Below, in pieces: positions 9,828-21,136 of a stretch of 64,000 bases of DNA. This stretch comes from Ichthyophis bannanicus. Lineage: Eukaryota > Chordata > Amphibia > Gymnophiona > Ichthyophiidae. The notes under the pieces are model-generated. The model did not search any database. It was not told the DNA's origin and saw nothing but the letters and a program-made list of their open reading frames with translations. The stretch is taken from NCBI GenBank assembly GCA_033557465.1, contig CM066051.1, forward strand, positions 102,215,026 to 102,279,025. The letters run 5' to 3'. A program made the translations under genes and the position numbers. Each line of letters starts with the position of its first letter. The first letter of the stretch is position 1.

Positions 9828-11649
9828 TCAAAAAACCCCTCCCGGCTGGGAAGGAGCCGGAGCTGGAGGCTTGGGGGTCTTCGGCTTACGTGGGCCATGC
9901 CCCTGTCCCCTGGCCTGCTGCCCCTGTTGGGGAGCTGGGGTGGCCTGGTAAGTGGGGTAGTTTCTGTAAGCCGTACCCTTCCTCGGGAAAAAGGGCTTTT
10001 CCCCCGAGGCCTTCTTCTTGTGAGAAGGTGCAGATGTCTTCTTCGACAACCTTGTCCGGGTCAAGTACTCGGACTCGATTTCTGCAGCTTTTTCAGTCAT
10101 GGGTTTGCCGAAGAGGTTGTCTCCTTGGCATGGGACATCGACCAACTTGTCCTGAACCCATGATTCCAGGTCCGACGACATGAGCCAGGCATGACGGCGT
10201 GCATTGATGCCGGCTGCGGCTACTCGGGCCGAAGCCTCGAAGCCGTCATAAGCTGCCCGAGACATGAACTTCAAGCACTCTCGGATTCCCGTGGACAAGG
10301 CCTTGAAGCGCTGCAAGGGTTCCTCAGAGAGACCAGCTGAGAACCCGGCAATCTCCTTTGCCAGGTCCCGCATGCCCATGTACAGCTGGTAGGTCTGGAC
10401 ACGGCATGACAGCATCGAGCCCTGGTAGCACTTTCTGCCGAGGGCATCCAGGTTCTGGGCCTCCCGGCTGTGAGGCACCGAGGAGTGAGTCTTTTGGCTT
10501 TTTATCCATTGCATGGCCGATTCCACAACCATGGAGTTGTGCGGCAGCTGTGCTTTCTAGAACCCAGGACTTTGGCGGACTCGATAAATGGAATTGACTC
10601 GCTTGCTGAGCACTGGCCTCAAGGCTGGGGACTCCCACATGCGGAGCATCAGCCGTTCCAATATCGGAGGCACCGGTACAGTAAGGGCCTCCTTCGGGGG
10701 AGAGTCATACTGGAGGGCATCGAGCTCCTCCGCTCAAGGCTCCTCCTCGGCGTCCGCAGGGAATGCCAAAGCCTTGGCCATGTCCCTTAAGAAGTCCGAG
10801 AACCGAGTGTCCTCCGGGGGAGACCTATTCCGAGGCTCTGAAACCAGAGAGTCCGATGGGATACACCAGGTTTGGTAGGTGTCTGAGGAGTCTTCCTCCT
10901 CCGTCTCCCATGCCGAGTCCTCCGAGGAGGACTTGATGGGCTCCAGCCTTGAGGGCTTCGAGCCCGACCGCCCCGATGCTGAGGGCACCGGCGTCGACGA
11001 CCTCAGTCCCAAACGGGAGGTTGAGGGGGACCTTGGCCGAGGATCAACTCGAGACCTGATCGACTCAAGGATCGGTTCGGCCTCCGGCGTTGACTTCAAC
11101 GTCCCGGTGGTCGGGGCAGATGGACCGGCGAGACCAGCCACCAGCGCCCGCTGCTGCTCCATGAAGGCAGCCATGCTACTCTCTAGGGCCGCCAACCTCA
11201 AATGAGCTCAGAAGGCTCCGCAGCTCCCGGCTGGGTCCCAACGGCATCGGGCCCGACACCGCCTCTCCCAGAGGAGAGTACACAAGGACAACAGACATTA
11301 CCTTGTCCGATGACTTAGGCTCCTTGCGAGGTTGTTTAGCCGGCTGCTCAGACTCCGAGGACCTGGGGCGGCGGTCCAGGCTCCGCAGCCTGGAACCTGA
11401 GGGCCCTAGCCGATCAGAGGCGTCCAGCAACACCACCCTTTTGAGTCTTTTCTTTTTCCGGTGTTCCCTGGAGGGAGACCCCTGCTCAGAAGACCCACGA
11501 CAGTGCTCGGGCTCCGAGTCCCGAGATGTCGAGGCTTCTGATGAGGTCCGGGCCCGGGCGGATGCAGACTCAGAAAAAATCCTGTCATGCTGATGCTGCC
11601 TGCTCCTCAAAGATTTTGAAGACATCTTACCATACGGCCCACAGACCAC
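9828..11649 (-). pseudogene. DIRS 1 gag-like ORF1 (broken)
   Basis: The upstream part (11649-11176) is rich in Ser, Arg and Glu. A second frame runs from 11201 to 9828 with stops at about 10734 and 10550; the first replaces an Arg codon by TGA. The middle part contains SMVVESAMQWIKSQKTHSS and VDVPCQGDNLFGKPM, both recognisable in DIRS element 2. The end is Lys-, Pro- and Gly-rich, as expected for nucleic-acid binding. The assignment as the structural protein rests on position and on conservation between the two copies. Confidence 0.75.
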
Positions 11650-11999
11650 CAGGTCATGGTCAGGGCCGAGGCATCGGAGTCAACAGTCGTGTGTGTCGGT
11701 GAGAGACATCAACTTCTTACACCGATCACACTTTTTAAACCCGCTGGCAGCAATTGGGGGAAAAAGGGCCCCTGTGAGGTCAAACGACCAGGCTGCCAGT
11801 GAAAAATAAAAAGAGCGTGAATGCTAGTCACGAAGGACAAAAACGAAAAATAAGACCGGACTCGATACCAGTGTACCGAGCCGAAGGCGGGAAGGGGAAC
11901 AGGTGTCGAACCGGGAAGCTGAAAGAAATAATTCAACTTTTCTACTTTTTCCACAGTGAAAATGGGACCATGTCCGTTGGGCTCCACGGAAAAAAGAAG

Positions 12000-12158
12000 A
12001 CTGAGCAAGATGGCACCCTTGGGCAGGAAGGGGACCGCGCATGCGCGATGCAATCCCAGAGGCATTCTTTGAAAGCTGGGGAATTGCTCCACACAAGGGC
12101 TCCATTGGCGCCGACGTCACCCATATGTGAGGACTGACTTCCGCTTGTTCCTGGAGAA
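12000..12158 (-). repeat. DIRS 1 right inverted terminal repeat
   Basis: The reverse complement of 6418-6600 with scattered differences. The outer end lies near TTCCTGGAGAA at 12147-12157, as judged from the copy in the internal complementary region. Confidence 0.8.
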
Positions 12159-12215
12159 TATGTTTTCTCTGAACGGCCCTGAATTAATGCTAGGGTGGTA
12201 TAAATAAATAAACGC

Positions 12216-13320
12216 CCCCGTGCTCTCTGCGGGGAAAGGAATGTGACTGCTGCTGCTGCTCCTTGCTGCCCTCAGAAGTTGCTGCTCTAGGTGTCTGCCA
12301 TGGTCTTGATGGCTTGCAGGGCTGGGGAGAAGAGACACATCTCTGTGAGGAAGGTTACCCGATGGCCCTGATTTTAGAGCTATGGCCCCGACTCCCACCT
12401 GTCTCTGATTCCAGCAATGGGGCCAGAAGGGGTAGAAGGCATGGAGGATGGGTGCAGAGAAGAGGAATAGAACAGGACGGATGAGCCTGCGCACATTTGG
12501 AAATGCACGGTTTACTCTCCTGACCTAAAAACAACCCCAGGAAGAGGGAACGAGTCTCTAATATGGCTAAAAAGTGCATGTTGTGTGATAGTCAGCACAT
12601 CTGACTGCTCCAAGCAAACTACTACCCCACTAATGGCCTATTTACTCAGGTCTCATCTACATCTACAAACTCTCAATAAAGTTTCCTAAATTTTAGATAC
12701 AGTGAAAGAGAAAAGGCCAGAGAAAGCTAGACAAAAGGAAATACAGAAAAGCGGAGAGAGAGACAGAGGAGAAAGAAAGCAATCCTGCTGGAATCCCTAT
12801 AATACAAGCAATCAAGGAATGGCTGCAGACACCCAAGCCCAGAAAAGCCAGTGGCCCCTCTAGAACACTGAATGCAACTGTTCACAAATCCAGGAAACCC
12901 AGACAAAACTATAGCACCTGCTTATACTTTCTGGCCACCTGCCTAAGACAAGGAGAGAAGGGCTAATTACAACTAACCAAAACAACTCCAAAGGGACCCA
13001 TGTAAATAGCAACATTAGCAAACTGTTCTGTAATGTTCTTAACAAATGAATATTGAGATTCGTAATGAAGAGCAAAAGTCTGCATAAACGTCAGATTGAC
13101 CAAACCGCTGACCACATCTTTACCTCACAGACACTAATTAACAAACATGTAGAAAATGGATGGAGCCTCAGGGAGAATATGTGCACACTTTATTGACTTC
13201 ACAAGTGTCTGACTTTGTGTGGTGCCCTGGCCTCAAGCTTTAACTACTGCAAACTGGAAGTGGGCGAAAGATGTATGACAGAATGAAATCAATGTATTCA
13301 CACATCAGCTGCAAGGTAAA
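12216..13320. other. Intronic stretch without recognised features
   Basis: About 1.1 kb with no convincing coding frame, tRNA-like box or terminal repeat on either strand. A GCTGCTGCTGCTCC run lies near 12248. The composition is ordinary. Confidence 0.5.
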
Positions 13321-13321
13321 A

Positions 13322-13472
13322 AAAACCAGGGACATTAATAACTTGGATTCTTCTGAAGCAATAGAGGGTTAAGTGACATGCCCAAGGCCACAAGGAGTGC
13401 TAGTTGTAATTGAACCCTTGTCTCTTGGCTTCCAAGCCAGTGTTCTAACCATTAGGCTACTCCTCCATTCCA
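13322..13472 (-). mobile_element. CORE/MIR-like SINE
   Basis: Read on the minus strand, a tRNA-derived head (GAGTAGCCTAATGGTTAGAAC as A box, GGGTTCAATTAC as B box) is followed by the MIR-type core CCTTGGGCATGTCACTTAACC. It resembles the SINE at 50286-50490. No 3' tail is retained. Confidence 0.8.
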
Positions 13473-13485
13473 TATCTACATCGAT

Positions 13486-13662
13486 AATCTGGAGATGAAT
13501 GCATGGCTGCGTGGATGGTGTCATCGAGAGCGTTTTGGTTTCCTAGACCATGGGATGCTGTTCCAAGGGTTGCAGAGCAGAGATGGCATCCATCTGTCCA
13601 AGAAAGGTCGATGCGTCTTTGGTAGTAGACTGGCTAATCTACTGAAGAGGACTTTAAACTAG
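13486..13662 (+). pseudogene. CR1 ORF1 esterase-like C-terminus
   Basis: 59 codons ending in TAG. LEMNAWLRGWC, FGFLDH and SRDGIHLSKKG match the end of the SGNH-esterase-like domain found in ORF1 of CR1-type LINEs. The D-x-x-H pair (DGIH) holds the position of the catalytic Asp-His. The N-terminal part is missing (5' truncation). The domain is thought to help retrotransposition, but its exact role is uncertain. Confidence 0.75.
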
Positions 13663-13667
13663 ATTCA

Positions 13668-14315
13668 TTGAGGATTGGTGAAGAAAGCCCCCAGGTAGGT
13701 GAAAGCCCCCAGGTAGGTGATACATTAAATACCTTTATGGAAATGGGTAACAGGGGTAACATATGGAAAGCAGTGTGTATAAATGCCCATAGCATGGGAA
13801 ATAAGATCCCTGATGTTGAAGCTTTCGTGGGAGTGGCTGACTTGGATTTAGTGGCAGTTACAGAAACATGGTTCACAGAAAACCATGATTGGGATGTAAC
13901 TATACCTGGTTGTACTTTATTCAGAAAGGACAGGGTAGGAAGAAGGGGAGGAGGAGTGGCACTATATGTAAAAACTACTATTAAAGCTTTGGAATTACAG
14001 AGCTTAAAAGGGAGAGAGGAGGCATTGTGGGTTAAAGAGAAATCTATTTGCATTGGTGTGATATACAGACCTCCCTCACAAGAGGAAGAGGTGGACAGAG
14101 AGTTAATTGAAGACATACACAGCATTGCTAGGAAAGGGGAAGTGCTACTGATAGGAGATTTCAATATGCCAGATGTTGATTGGCACATTCCTGCTGCAAT
14201 ATCATCTAGAAGTAAGGAGATCCTGAATTCTCTACAGGGAGAACTATTCAGGCAATTGATAACAGTCAAATGTCAAATGCAAGGCATTGATGAGGCAGGC
14301 AAATGGAGAATTTGA
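13668..14315 (+). pseudogene. CR1 family A endonuclease (truncated)
   Basis: The N-terminal two thirds of an APE-type endonuclease: INAHSMGNK, VTETWF (catalytic Glu), GGGVALYVK, IGVIYRPPS and LIGDFNMPDVDW (the D-x-N motif). The C-terminal SDH motif is missing because sequence after QLITV joins text from the linker (QMQGIDEAGKW). The domain would nick target DNA for priming; this copy cannot. Confidence 0.85.
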
Positions 14316-14476
14316 GAAGAAGCTTGCTGCAGAAGCAAAAACGTGAAATAAAGACTTTTTCAAGTACATTCGTAGCAAAAAACCTGTGAGAGAATCAGTT
14401 GGTCCATTAGATGATAGAGGGGTTAAAGGGGCACTAAGAGGCGACAAGGTGATAGCAGAGAGACTGAATGAATTAT

Positions 14477-14564
14477 TTGCTTCGGTCTTTACTGAGGAAG
14501 ATGTAGGGATGTTACACATGTTGCTTCGGTCTTTATTGAGGAAGATGTAGGGATGTTACCCATG
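14477..14564 (+). repeat. 44-bp tandem duplication inside CR1
   Basis: Two 44-bp units (14477-14520 and 14521-14564) starting TTGCTTCGGTCTTTA(C/T)TGAG and differing at only a few bases. The duplicated text encodes the FASVFTEEDVGML segment before the reverse transcriptase, so it arose after the element's coding consensus was set. Confidence 0.9.
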
Positions 14565-14567
14565 ACT

Positions 14568-16123
14568 GAAGTGGTCTTTAAAGGTGCGGAAGAATTGAAG
14601 GAAATATCGATACATCAGGAAGATGTATTACAACTATTAGATAAACTGAAGAGTAGCAAATCACCTGGGCCGGATGGTATACATTAAAGGGTGTTGAAGG
14701 AACTGAAATATGAGATTGCTGACCTGCTATTAGTAATCTGTGAACTATCATTAAAATCATCTGTAATACCTGAAGATTGGAGGATCGCCAATGTAACACC
14801 AATTTTTAAAAAGGGTTCCAGGGGTGATACGGGAAACTACAGACCGGTGAGCCTGACGTCAGTACCGGGAAAAATGGTAGAACCCATCATAAAGAATAAA
14901 GTTACTCAGCATGTAGATAGTCATGGCCTAATGGGAGACAGCCAACATGGCTTTAGACAAGGAAGATCTTGTCTTACTAATCTGTTATTTTTTTTGAAGG
15001 TGTGAATAAACAGGTAGACAAAGGTGATTTGGTTGATATGGTGTATCTGGACTTTCAGAAAGCCTTTGACAAGGTCCCTCATCAGAGACATTTGGCAAAA
15101 CTAAAGAGTCATGGGATAGGAGGCAGTGTACTATTGTGGATCATGAACTGGTTAGACGATAGAAAGCAGAGGGTAGGGATAAATGGCCAATTTTCCCAAT
15201 GGAGAAAGGTGAATAGTGGTGTACCCCAGGGATCTGTGCTGGGTCCGCTGCTTTTTGATATATTCATAAACGACCTGGAAAGTGGAATAACGAGTGAGGT
15301 TATCAAATTTGCAGATGACACAAAACTATTTAAAGTTGTTAAAACCCAAGGGGATTGTGGAAAATTGCAAGAGGATCTTGATAAATTGGAAGACTGGGCA
15401 TCAAAATGGCAGATGAAATTTAATGTGGACAAGCGCAAAGTTATGCACCTAGGGAAGAACAACCCAAACTATGGATACACGATGCAAGGTTCCACATTAA
15501 GAACCACCACCCAGGAAAAAGATTTAGGCGTCATTGTGGATACCATGTTAAAACCCTCCGCCCAGTGTGCAGCGGCGGCCAAGAGAGCAAACAGAATGCT
15601 AGGTATCATAAGGAAAGGAATGGAATATAAAACAAAAGATATTATAATGCCTCTATATCGTTCCATGGTGAGACCGCACCTTGAATATTGTGTGCAATTC
15701 TGGTCGCCATATCTTAAAAAGGATATAGCGATATTAGAAAAGGTACAGAGAAGAGCCACCGAAATGGTAAAGGGGATGGAAGGATACTCCTATGAAGAAA
15801 GGCTAAAAAGGTTAGGGCTCTTTAACCTGGAAAAGAGACGGCTGAGGGGAGATATGCTAGAAGTATATAAATTAATGAACGGAGTGGAACGGGTAAACGT
15901 AGATCGATTGTTTATGTTATCAGAATATAGAAAGACTAGGGGACATGCAATGAAGCTACAGGGTAAACTATTTAAGACTAATAAAATAAAATATTTTTTC
16001 ACTCAACTTGTAATCAAACTCTGGAATTTGTTACTGGAGGATGTAGTAAAGGCTGTTAGTGTAGCTGGTTTTAAAAAAGCTTTGGACAAGTTCCTGGAGG
16101 AAAGATCCATAAACCATTATTAA
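14568..16123 (+). pseudogene. CR1 family A reverse transcriptase (few lesions)
   Basis: The N-terminal part has KSPGPDGIH followed by a stop at 14686 where the family has IHPRVL, then NYRPVSLTS and QHGFRQGRSC. A frameshift sits in the T-run at 14988-14995. From 15002 a 373-codon frame carries [26 protein letters not shown], the catalytic FADD box in KFADDTKL and the C-terminal TRGHAMKLQGK region, ending at TAA 16121-16123. Apart from two lesions the domain is well preserved. Confidence 0.9.
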
Positions 16124-16295
16124 GAAAGGACCCAGGATATCAATGCTTGACCCAGTACAAGCACTGGGGAACCTGTGTCTTTTGGGGAAACTGCTAGGTA
16201 CGTATGACCTAGATTGGCCACTGTTGGAAACAGGATACTGGGCTTGATGGACCTTGGTCTGACCCAGTATGGCATATCTTATGTTCTTATGTTAA

Positions 16296-18600
16296 CAGAC
16301 CCCACATGTGAAGGGGCCATACTGGACTTGGTGCTTACCAATGGTGAAAGTGTTTCTGATGCTGTAGTGGGAGATCATTTTGCATCCAGTGATCACCAGA
16401 TGGTGTGGTTCAGTATTAGGACTAGGGCTGTTAGAATCCATTCAAAGGTGAGGATCTTAGACTTTAGGAAGACTAACTTTGCCAAGATGGGCCAATACCT
16501 CAGGGAGTCATTAGTGGGATGGGAACAGCTGGGGGATGTAGAAAAACAGTGGGCAAAACTGAAAGGGGATATTTTAAGGGCAACCAACCTTTTTTGTTAA
16601 AATGGTTAATAAAGGTAAAAGGAAAAGGAGACCGCTATGGTTTTCCAAAGAAGTAGCTGAAAAAGTGAAGAAAAAGAGGGAGGCCTTCATGAAATACAAG
16701 AAATCACAGACAGAGGAAGACAGGCATCTGTATTTGGAAAACCTTAGAGAGAAGCTAGCAAGTAGTCAGGAAGGCAAAGATTCAAAAGGAGGAGGAAATA
16801 GCCAATGCAATAAAATGGGGGGATTAGACATTTTCAGATATATTAGTGAGAAGAGGAAGGGCAAAAGTGGTATTGTCAGACTCAAGGGTGCAGGGGAGGA
16901 ATATGTAGTAGCTGATAAGGATAAAGCGGAATTGCTTAACAAATATTTCTGTTCTGTGTTCACAGATGAAGAACCAGGAGCAGGACCTCAGAAAACACCC
17001 ACAAACAGGAACAGAAGCGAGGGACATCTTGAACAATTTTCAGAAGACTGTGTTCGTGAGACACTAGCTCAACTTAAAGTAGACAAAGCGATGGGACCGG
17101 ATGTGATACACCCTAGAATACTGAGGGAATTTTGGGACATTCTAGCAGCTCCACTGACTGACCTTTTCAATGCTTCGTTGGAGTCAGGAGTGATGCCAAA
17201 GGACTGAAGAGAGGCTCATGTGGTCCCTTTACACAAAAGCGGAAGTAAGGATGTGGTTGAAAACTACAGGCCGGTTAGTTTAACTTCGGTGGTGAGTAAA
17301 TTATTTGAAACGCTGCTGAAAGAGAAAATAGTGAGGTTTCTGGAGTCCAGCGGATTACAGGATCCGAGGCAGCATGGATTCACCAGAGGCAGGTCTTGTC
17401 AGACAAATCTGATTGATTTCTTTGACTGGGTGATCAGGAAGTTGGACCGAGGGAGAGCCCTAGATGTGGTGTATTTAGATTTCAGTAAAGTCTTTGACAC
17501 TGTTCCTCAGAGGTGACTTATAAACAAACTGAGCACCCTAGGGATGGATCCTAAAGTTACTGCTTGGGTTAGAAATTGGTTGGGTGGGAGGAGACAAAGA
17601 GTACAAGTAAATGGAGCTCACTCTGAGGAGAAGGATGTTACCAGTGGTGTGCCCCAGGGATGTGTTCTTGGTCCGATTCTTTTTAACATCTTTGTTAGTG
17701 ATATAGCGGAAGGGCTGTCGGGTAAGGTTTGCCTCTTTGCGGATGATACCAAAATCTGCAATAGAGTAGACACCCAAGCTTGAAGAATGGTCTAGAATCT
17801 GGCAGCTGGGATTTAATGTTAAAAAATGTAAGGTCATGCATTTGGGTTGCAGCAATCCAAGGGAGCAATATAGTATAGGGGGTGAAGTACTTTTGTCCAC
17901 TAAAGAAGAGCGGGACCTAGGCGTGGTTGTGTCTGATGATCCTAAAGTAACTAAACAGGTAGAAAAGGCGACGGCAAAAGCTAGAAGGATGCTTGGGTGC
18001 ATACGGAGAGGAATGGCTAGCAGAAAAAAGGAGGCGATAATGCCTCTGTATAAGTCTTTGGTGCAACTTCATTTGGAATATAGTGTGCAATTCTGGAGAC
18101 CGCACCTTCAAAAGGATGTGGACAGGATGGAGTCGGTGCAGAGGGTGGCTACTAAAATGATTAGTGGTCTTCATTATAAAGCATATGAGGACAGACTGAA
18201 GGATCTTAATATGTACACCTTAGAGGAAAGGCGGGATAGCGGTGATATGATTGAGATGTTTACATACCTCTGTGGCATAAAAGTTCAGGGAGAGAGCCTC
18301 TTTCAATTGAAAGCAAGTTCTGCTACGAGGGGACATGGGATGAGGGTGAAGGGAGATAGATTCAGGAGTGATATGTGGAAATATTTCTTTATGGAAAGAG
18401 TGATGGATCCGTGGAATAGTCTCCCAGTGGAGGTGGTAGAGATGAGGACAGTAACTGAATTCAAAAGAGCATGGGACAAATACAGAGGATCTCTAAGGAA
18501 AAAAAGGGGCTGTTGTAGTTGTTCATATGGAAGGACAGACTAGATAGGCCATGTGGTCTCTTTCTGTTGTCATATTTCTATGTTTCTATGTTTCTAATCT
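16296..18600 (+). mobile_element. CR1 LINE, family B, copy 1 (5'-truncated)
   Basis: It begins in the endonuclease C-terminus (LDLVLTNGES, then SSDHQMVWF) directly after the family A tail. Linker and RT follow: KAMGPDVIHPRIL ending at TGA 17205-17207, NYRPVSLTS and QHGFTRGRSC (17220-17516), GVPQGCVLGPILF and LFADDTK (17544-17783), then a deletion of roughly 60 bp near 17785, and the C-terminal frame 17836-18543. The 3' end has the CR1-type short direct repeat (TTTCTATGTTTCTATG, 18575-18597). Confidence 0.9.
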
Positions 18601-18775
18601 CCCCTCTGTGCTGGAGAGATCCGCAGCCCCAGGGTTAAAGCAAAATGACTCGGAAATCAAAGGTCTGCAATAAGCAGATGACCTGGTCACTGTCCCCCTA
18701 CCCCAGAAGGTCTACAACAGAATCTAACCTACCAGACAACTCCTGCAAATCCTGGGCCTACAAGAAAAGATTATG

Positions 18776-19105
18776 GGTCAAATATTCAGCACCAGTGACT
18801 AGCCGCCGACACTGAACGTCAAACTCAGATATTCAATGCCAAGGCCATATCCGGGCTGCCTGGATTGCTGGGAAGATAACTAGGCGGTTAGCTTCTCAGA
18901 CGAAAGTTAGGCCAGGGTTCAATATCACCAGTGCCCATCTATCGATGGGTGCCACCCCAGAACGCCCCCAGCACACCCCGATGCATGTAGCAGCAGCAGT
19001 CACAGATATTCAGCAGAACTAACCGCATTAGTACCACTGAATACCCCACTGAGTGGCAGGTCTGCAAACCATGTAAATGCCTTTGAATATCCTCCCCTTT
19101 GATTT
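18776..19105. mobile_element. MITE-like repeat
   Basis: It starts GGTCAAATATTCAGCAC and ends CTTTGAATATCC, so the two ends are imperfect inverted repeats (roughly GGNNNAATATTCA). Internal text such as ACTGAATA and GGCCATATCCGG recurs in the repeat at 26203-26404 plus 28506-28678. There is no coding capacity. The superfamily cannot be named from this. Confidence 0.5.
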
Positions 19106-19440
19106 CCCAGAAAGAAAAGAGTGCCGTTGCTTTAACTTAAGCTGTAAATTCAATGGCAGCAGCTTTGCGTTTCGCGAGTGATTGGTGACCACATAGGCAC
19201 TATTCATTTAAGCCTGAACAGCAGCCCTAAACAAAAGGGATCAATTATTCCTTTAGTGCTGATAGATACATGGATAATTCATGTTACCTCTTCACTCCTC
19301 CCCTCATCTGGCCCAAAATTATACCAATAGAATCAGGCCTTTTAGCAGTCTAACTGCCCAATACAATCCATATAGCTTCTGAAAATCTACAGGTGGGGAG
19401 TAGCCAACTGTTAATTCCATTTGCATAAGGGGCTGCAAGT

Positions 19441-19525
19441 AATTTATTTATTTAACAGTTTTTCTATACTGCCTTTATCCAAGGTGGTTTACATCGAATA
19501 ACATAACAATCACAGAGGAATTGTT
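19441..19525 (-). mobile_element. LINE or SINE 3' terminal fragment
   Basis: On the minus strand it reads ACCACCTTGGATAAAGGCAGT then AAATAAATAAAT, the hairpin-plus-AAAT terminus seen in many elements of this window. The body cannot be assigned. The flank 19106-19440 shows nothing recognisable. Confidence 0.55.
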
Positions 19526-19698
19526 TTACATTAAAACAAGGGGGTAAGGAGGAAGTGACGTCACCGTCCTGAATGGTTGGGTAGATCACGGGCTCCGGTC
19601 TAAGCCCCATTAAAAATGCTAAATAAAGCCTCCCGGAGTGACGAGAGGAGAGGTAAGCAAGTGCATTGGGGAAGCAGGCTGGCTGGAGACATAAGAGG

Positions 19699-20707
19699 AT
19701 GACAACGAGGAAAAAAGCGGCGGATTTAAAGGAGTTCACGTATCAAGGAGCAATAGGGGTGAAGTGTGGAGGAAAGAAAATGGTGGCGGCAGCAGCGGAG
19801 AGCGTGGAATGCACGATGAAAAACAAGAGCAGCCAGAGGAGTGAAGTGATCTCCAAATCCAGCAGATCTCTAAGAGTGAGTTAAAGAGCTGCTTTGCAGA
19901 AATAAAGTCGGAGATACTGACTGTGAAGATTGAAGTGGAGAGAATGCTGGGTGAGATAAAGGAGGAGCTCAGTGACTTGGTGCAGCGAGTGGAAGAACAA
20001 GAGCGAAATATATTGCAAATGCAAGGCAAACAAGGGAAGCTGGAGAGTCAGCTGAAAGGTTTGGAGAAGTGGAGGGAGCAAGTTGAATATAGGATGGAGG
20101 ATCTGGAAAACAGGTCAAGGAGGCATAATCTCAGAATAAGAGGCATACCAGAGGACTCAGATTTTAAAGACTGCAGGAAAGTGGCTGAAGCGGTGTACAT
20201 CAAAGTGTTGCGGCAGGGGGAGACCTCAACATACCAAAGACTATTGCTCTAGACAGGGCTCATCGAGTGTTGGGCCCTGCAGTCAAGAACTGGCCACGGG
20301 ACATTATCGTCTGTGTCACTGATTATGGGATTAAAACTAGAATTGTGGAGCGAATGCTGAGTTTGGGACTGTTTGAATGGCAGGGCTACAAGATAGCAAT
20401 CTTTGCAGATTTGGTGGCCGGAACTCTGCAGAAAAGGAGAGAGATGCATCCCATAACGAAAATGCTGAGAGACAGTGGAATACAGTATAGATGGCTGTTT
20501 CCATTTGGGCTGTTATTCCAGAAAAATGCTAAGACTTGGCGAGTAAGGACACTGGAAGAAGTGAAGGAGGCACTTTCAGCGTTGGATCTGATGCAGCGGA
20601 TGAGAATGGAGACGGCAGAAAATGGACAGAGCGTGCGTGGCCGTCCAAGAAGAAGCAAGGACACAGGAAGAATTGGAACACAGACAAATGTGGACAGTTG
20701 TGATTGA
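19699..20707 (+). pseudogene. L1 ORF1 protein (two frameshifts)
   Basis: Three consecutive frames give one protein: 19699-19880 (basic N-terminus starting MTTRKKAAD), 19881-20250 (a coiled coil with LVQRVEEQERN followed by EDLENRSRRHNLRIRGIPE, the hallmark of the L1 ORF1 RRM domain), and about 20230-20707 (ALDRAHRVLGP and the C-terminal domain with KRREMHPITKMLRDSGI). L1 ORF1p is a trimeric nucleic-acid chaperone. Single-base frameshifts near 19880 and 20230 inactivate this copy. Confidence 0.8.
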
Positions 20708-20869
20708 AGGGCCACATAAGTCTGTATGTGAGACAAGACTTGGGCTAAGAGAGCCGATGGACTACGAGTAGGGAAAGTTGGGGTTGTCTTAAGGGGTGTT
20801 ATCATGTTTAGGAGATGATGGGAATATTTAAGTTATGTTTAAGTTTGCTAATGTTAAATAAGTTTGATA

Positions 20870-21125
20870 TGATTATTATGAGGAGGAGGGGTGTGGCTGG
20901 GAGGGATGGGGAAAGGAGGAAGGGGGAGGGTTAAAGGCTGTAGAGGTTAATGGTTGGGAAGGGGGGAAGGGGAGAGGAAGAAATGGGGCAGACCTGCGGT
21001 CCATTCCGGTTCGGGAGAGGGATCACTACTCCAAGGAAGACCCCGGGAGGAGGGGGAAGTGGGAAGGGAAGGGTGGAAAGGGGGAGGGAAGGATGGGGGG
21101 GAAGGAAGCAGCGAGGGGTGGGAGT
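20870..21125 (+). repeat. G/A-rich spacer between L1 ORF1 and ORF2
   Basis: A strongly purine-biased strand with many runs of three to seven G (GGGAAGGGAAGGGTGG and similar), interrupted around 20985-21035. It could form G-quadruplex or triplex structures. The host transcript carries the complementary C/T-rich strand. Confidence 0.75.
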
Positions 21126-21136
21126 ACAACTATTGC

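Larger units (their letters stand above)
6418..12158 (-). mobile_element. DIRS-type tyrosine-recombinase retrotransposon 1 (about 5.7 kb)
   Basis: A nearly complete DIRS element on the minus strand. In transcription order it has an inverted terminal repeat, a gag-like region (11649-9828), reverse transcriptase (9803-8826), RNase H and connection (about 8800-8039), tyrosine recombinase (7948-6920), an internal complementary region and the second inverted repeat. DIRS elements integrate through a circular intermediate using their recombinase and leave no target duplication, and none is seen here. Several in-frame stops look like CGA to TGA changes, so decay is largely CpG-driven. It inserted into an L2-like LINE tail. 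DIRS element 2 (51560-63585) is the same family. Confidence 0.9.
13480..16295 (+). mobile_element. CR1 LINE, family A, with ORF1 C-terminus, EN, RT and 3' end
   Basis: A 2.8-kb CR1 element. It starts in the end of ORF1 (13486-13662), continues with endonuclease (13668-14315), loses the rest of the endonuclease and linker to a deletion near 14265, and regains reverse transcriptase to 16123. The 3' end is typical CR1: GGGCTTGATGGACC, CTGACCCAGTATGGC and a short terminal direct repeat (TTATGTTCTTATG) with no poly-A. The element abuts another CR1 (family B) at 16296. A short 3' fragment of the same family lies at 50656-50824 on the minus strand. Confidence 0.9.

Noticed and set aside
8395..9831. 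478-codon minus-strand frame over the DIRS reverse transcriptase
   Set aside because: It is a shadow frame. The conserved RT motifs (VLPFGLASAPRVF, FPYLDDWL) lie in another frame of the same strand.
9745..11205. Plus-strand frames of 68 to 134 codons across DIRS 1 gag
   Set aside because: GC-rich antisense shadows of the gag and RT frames, without recognisable domains.
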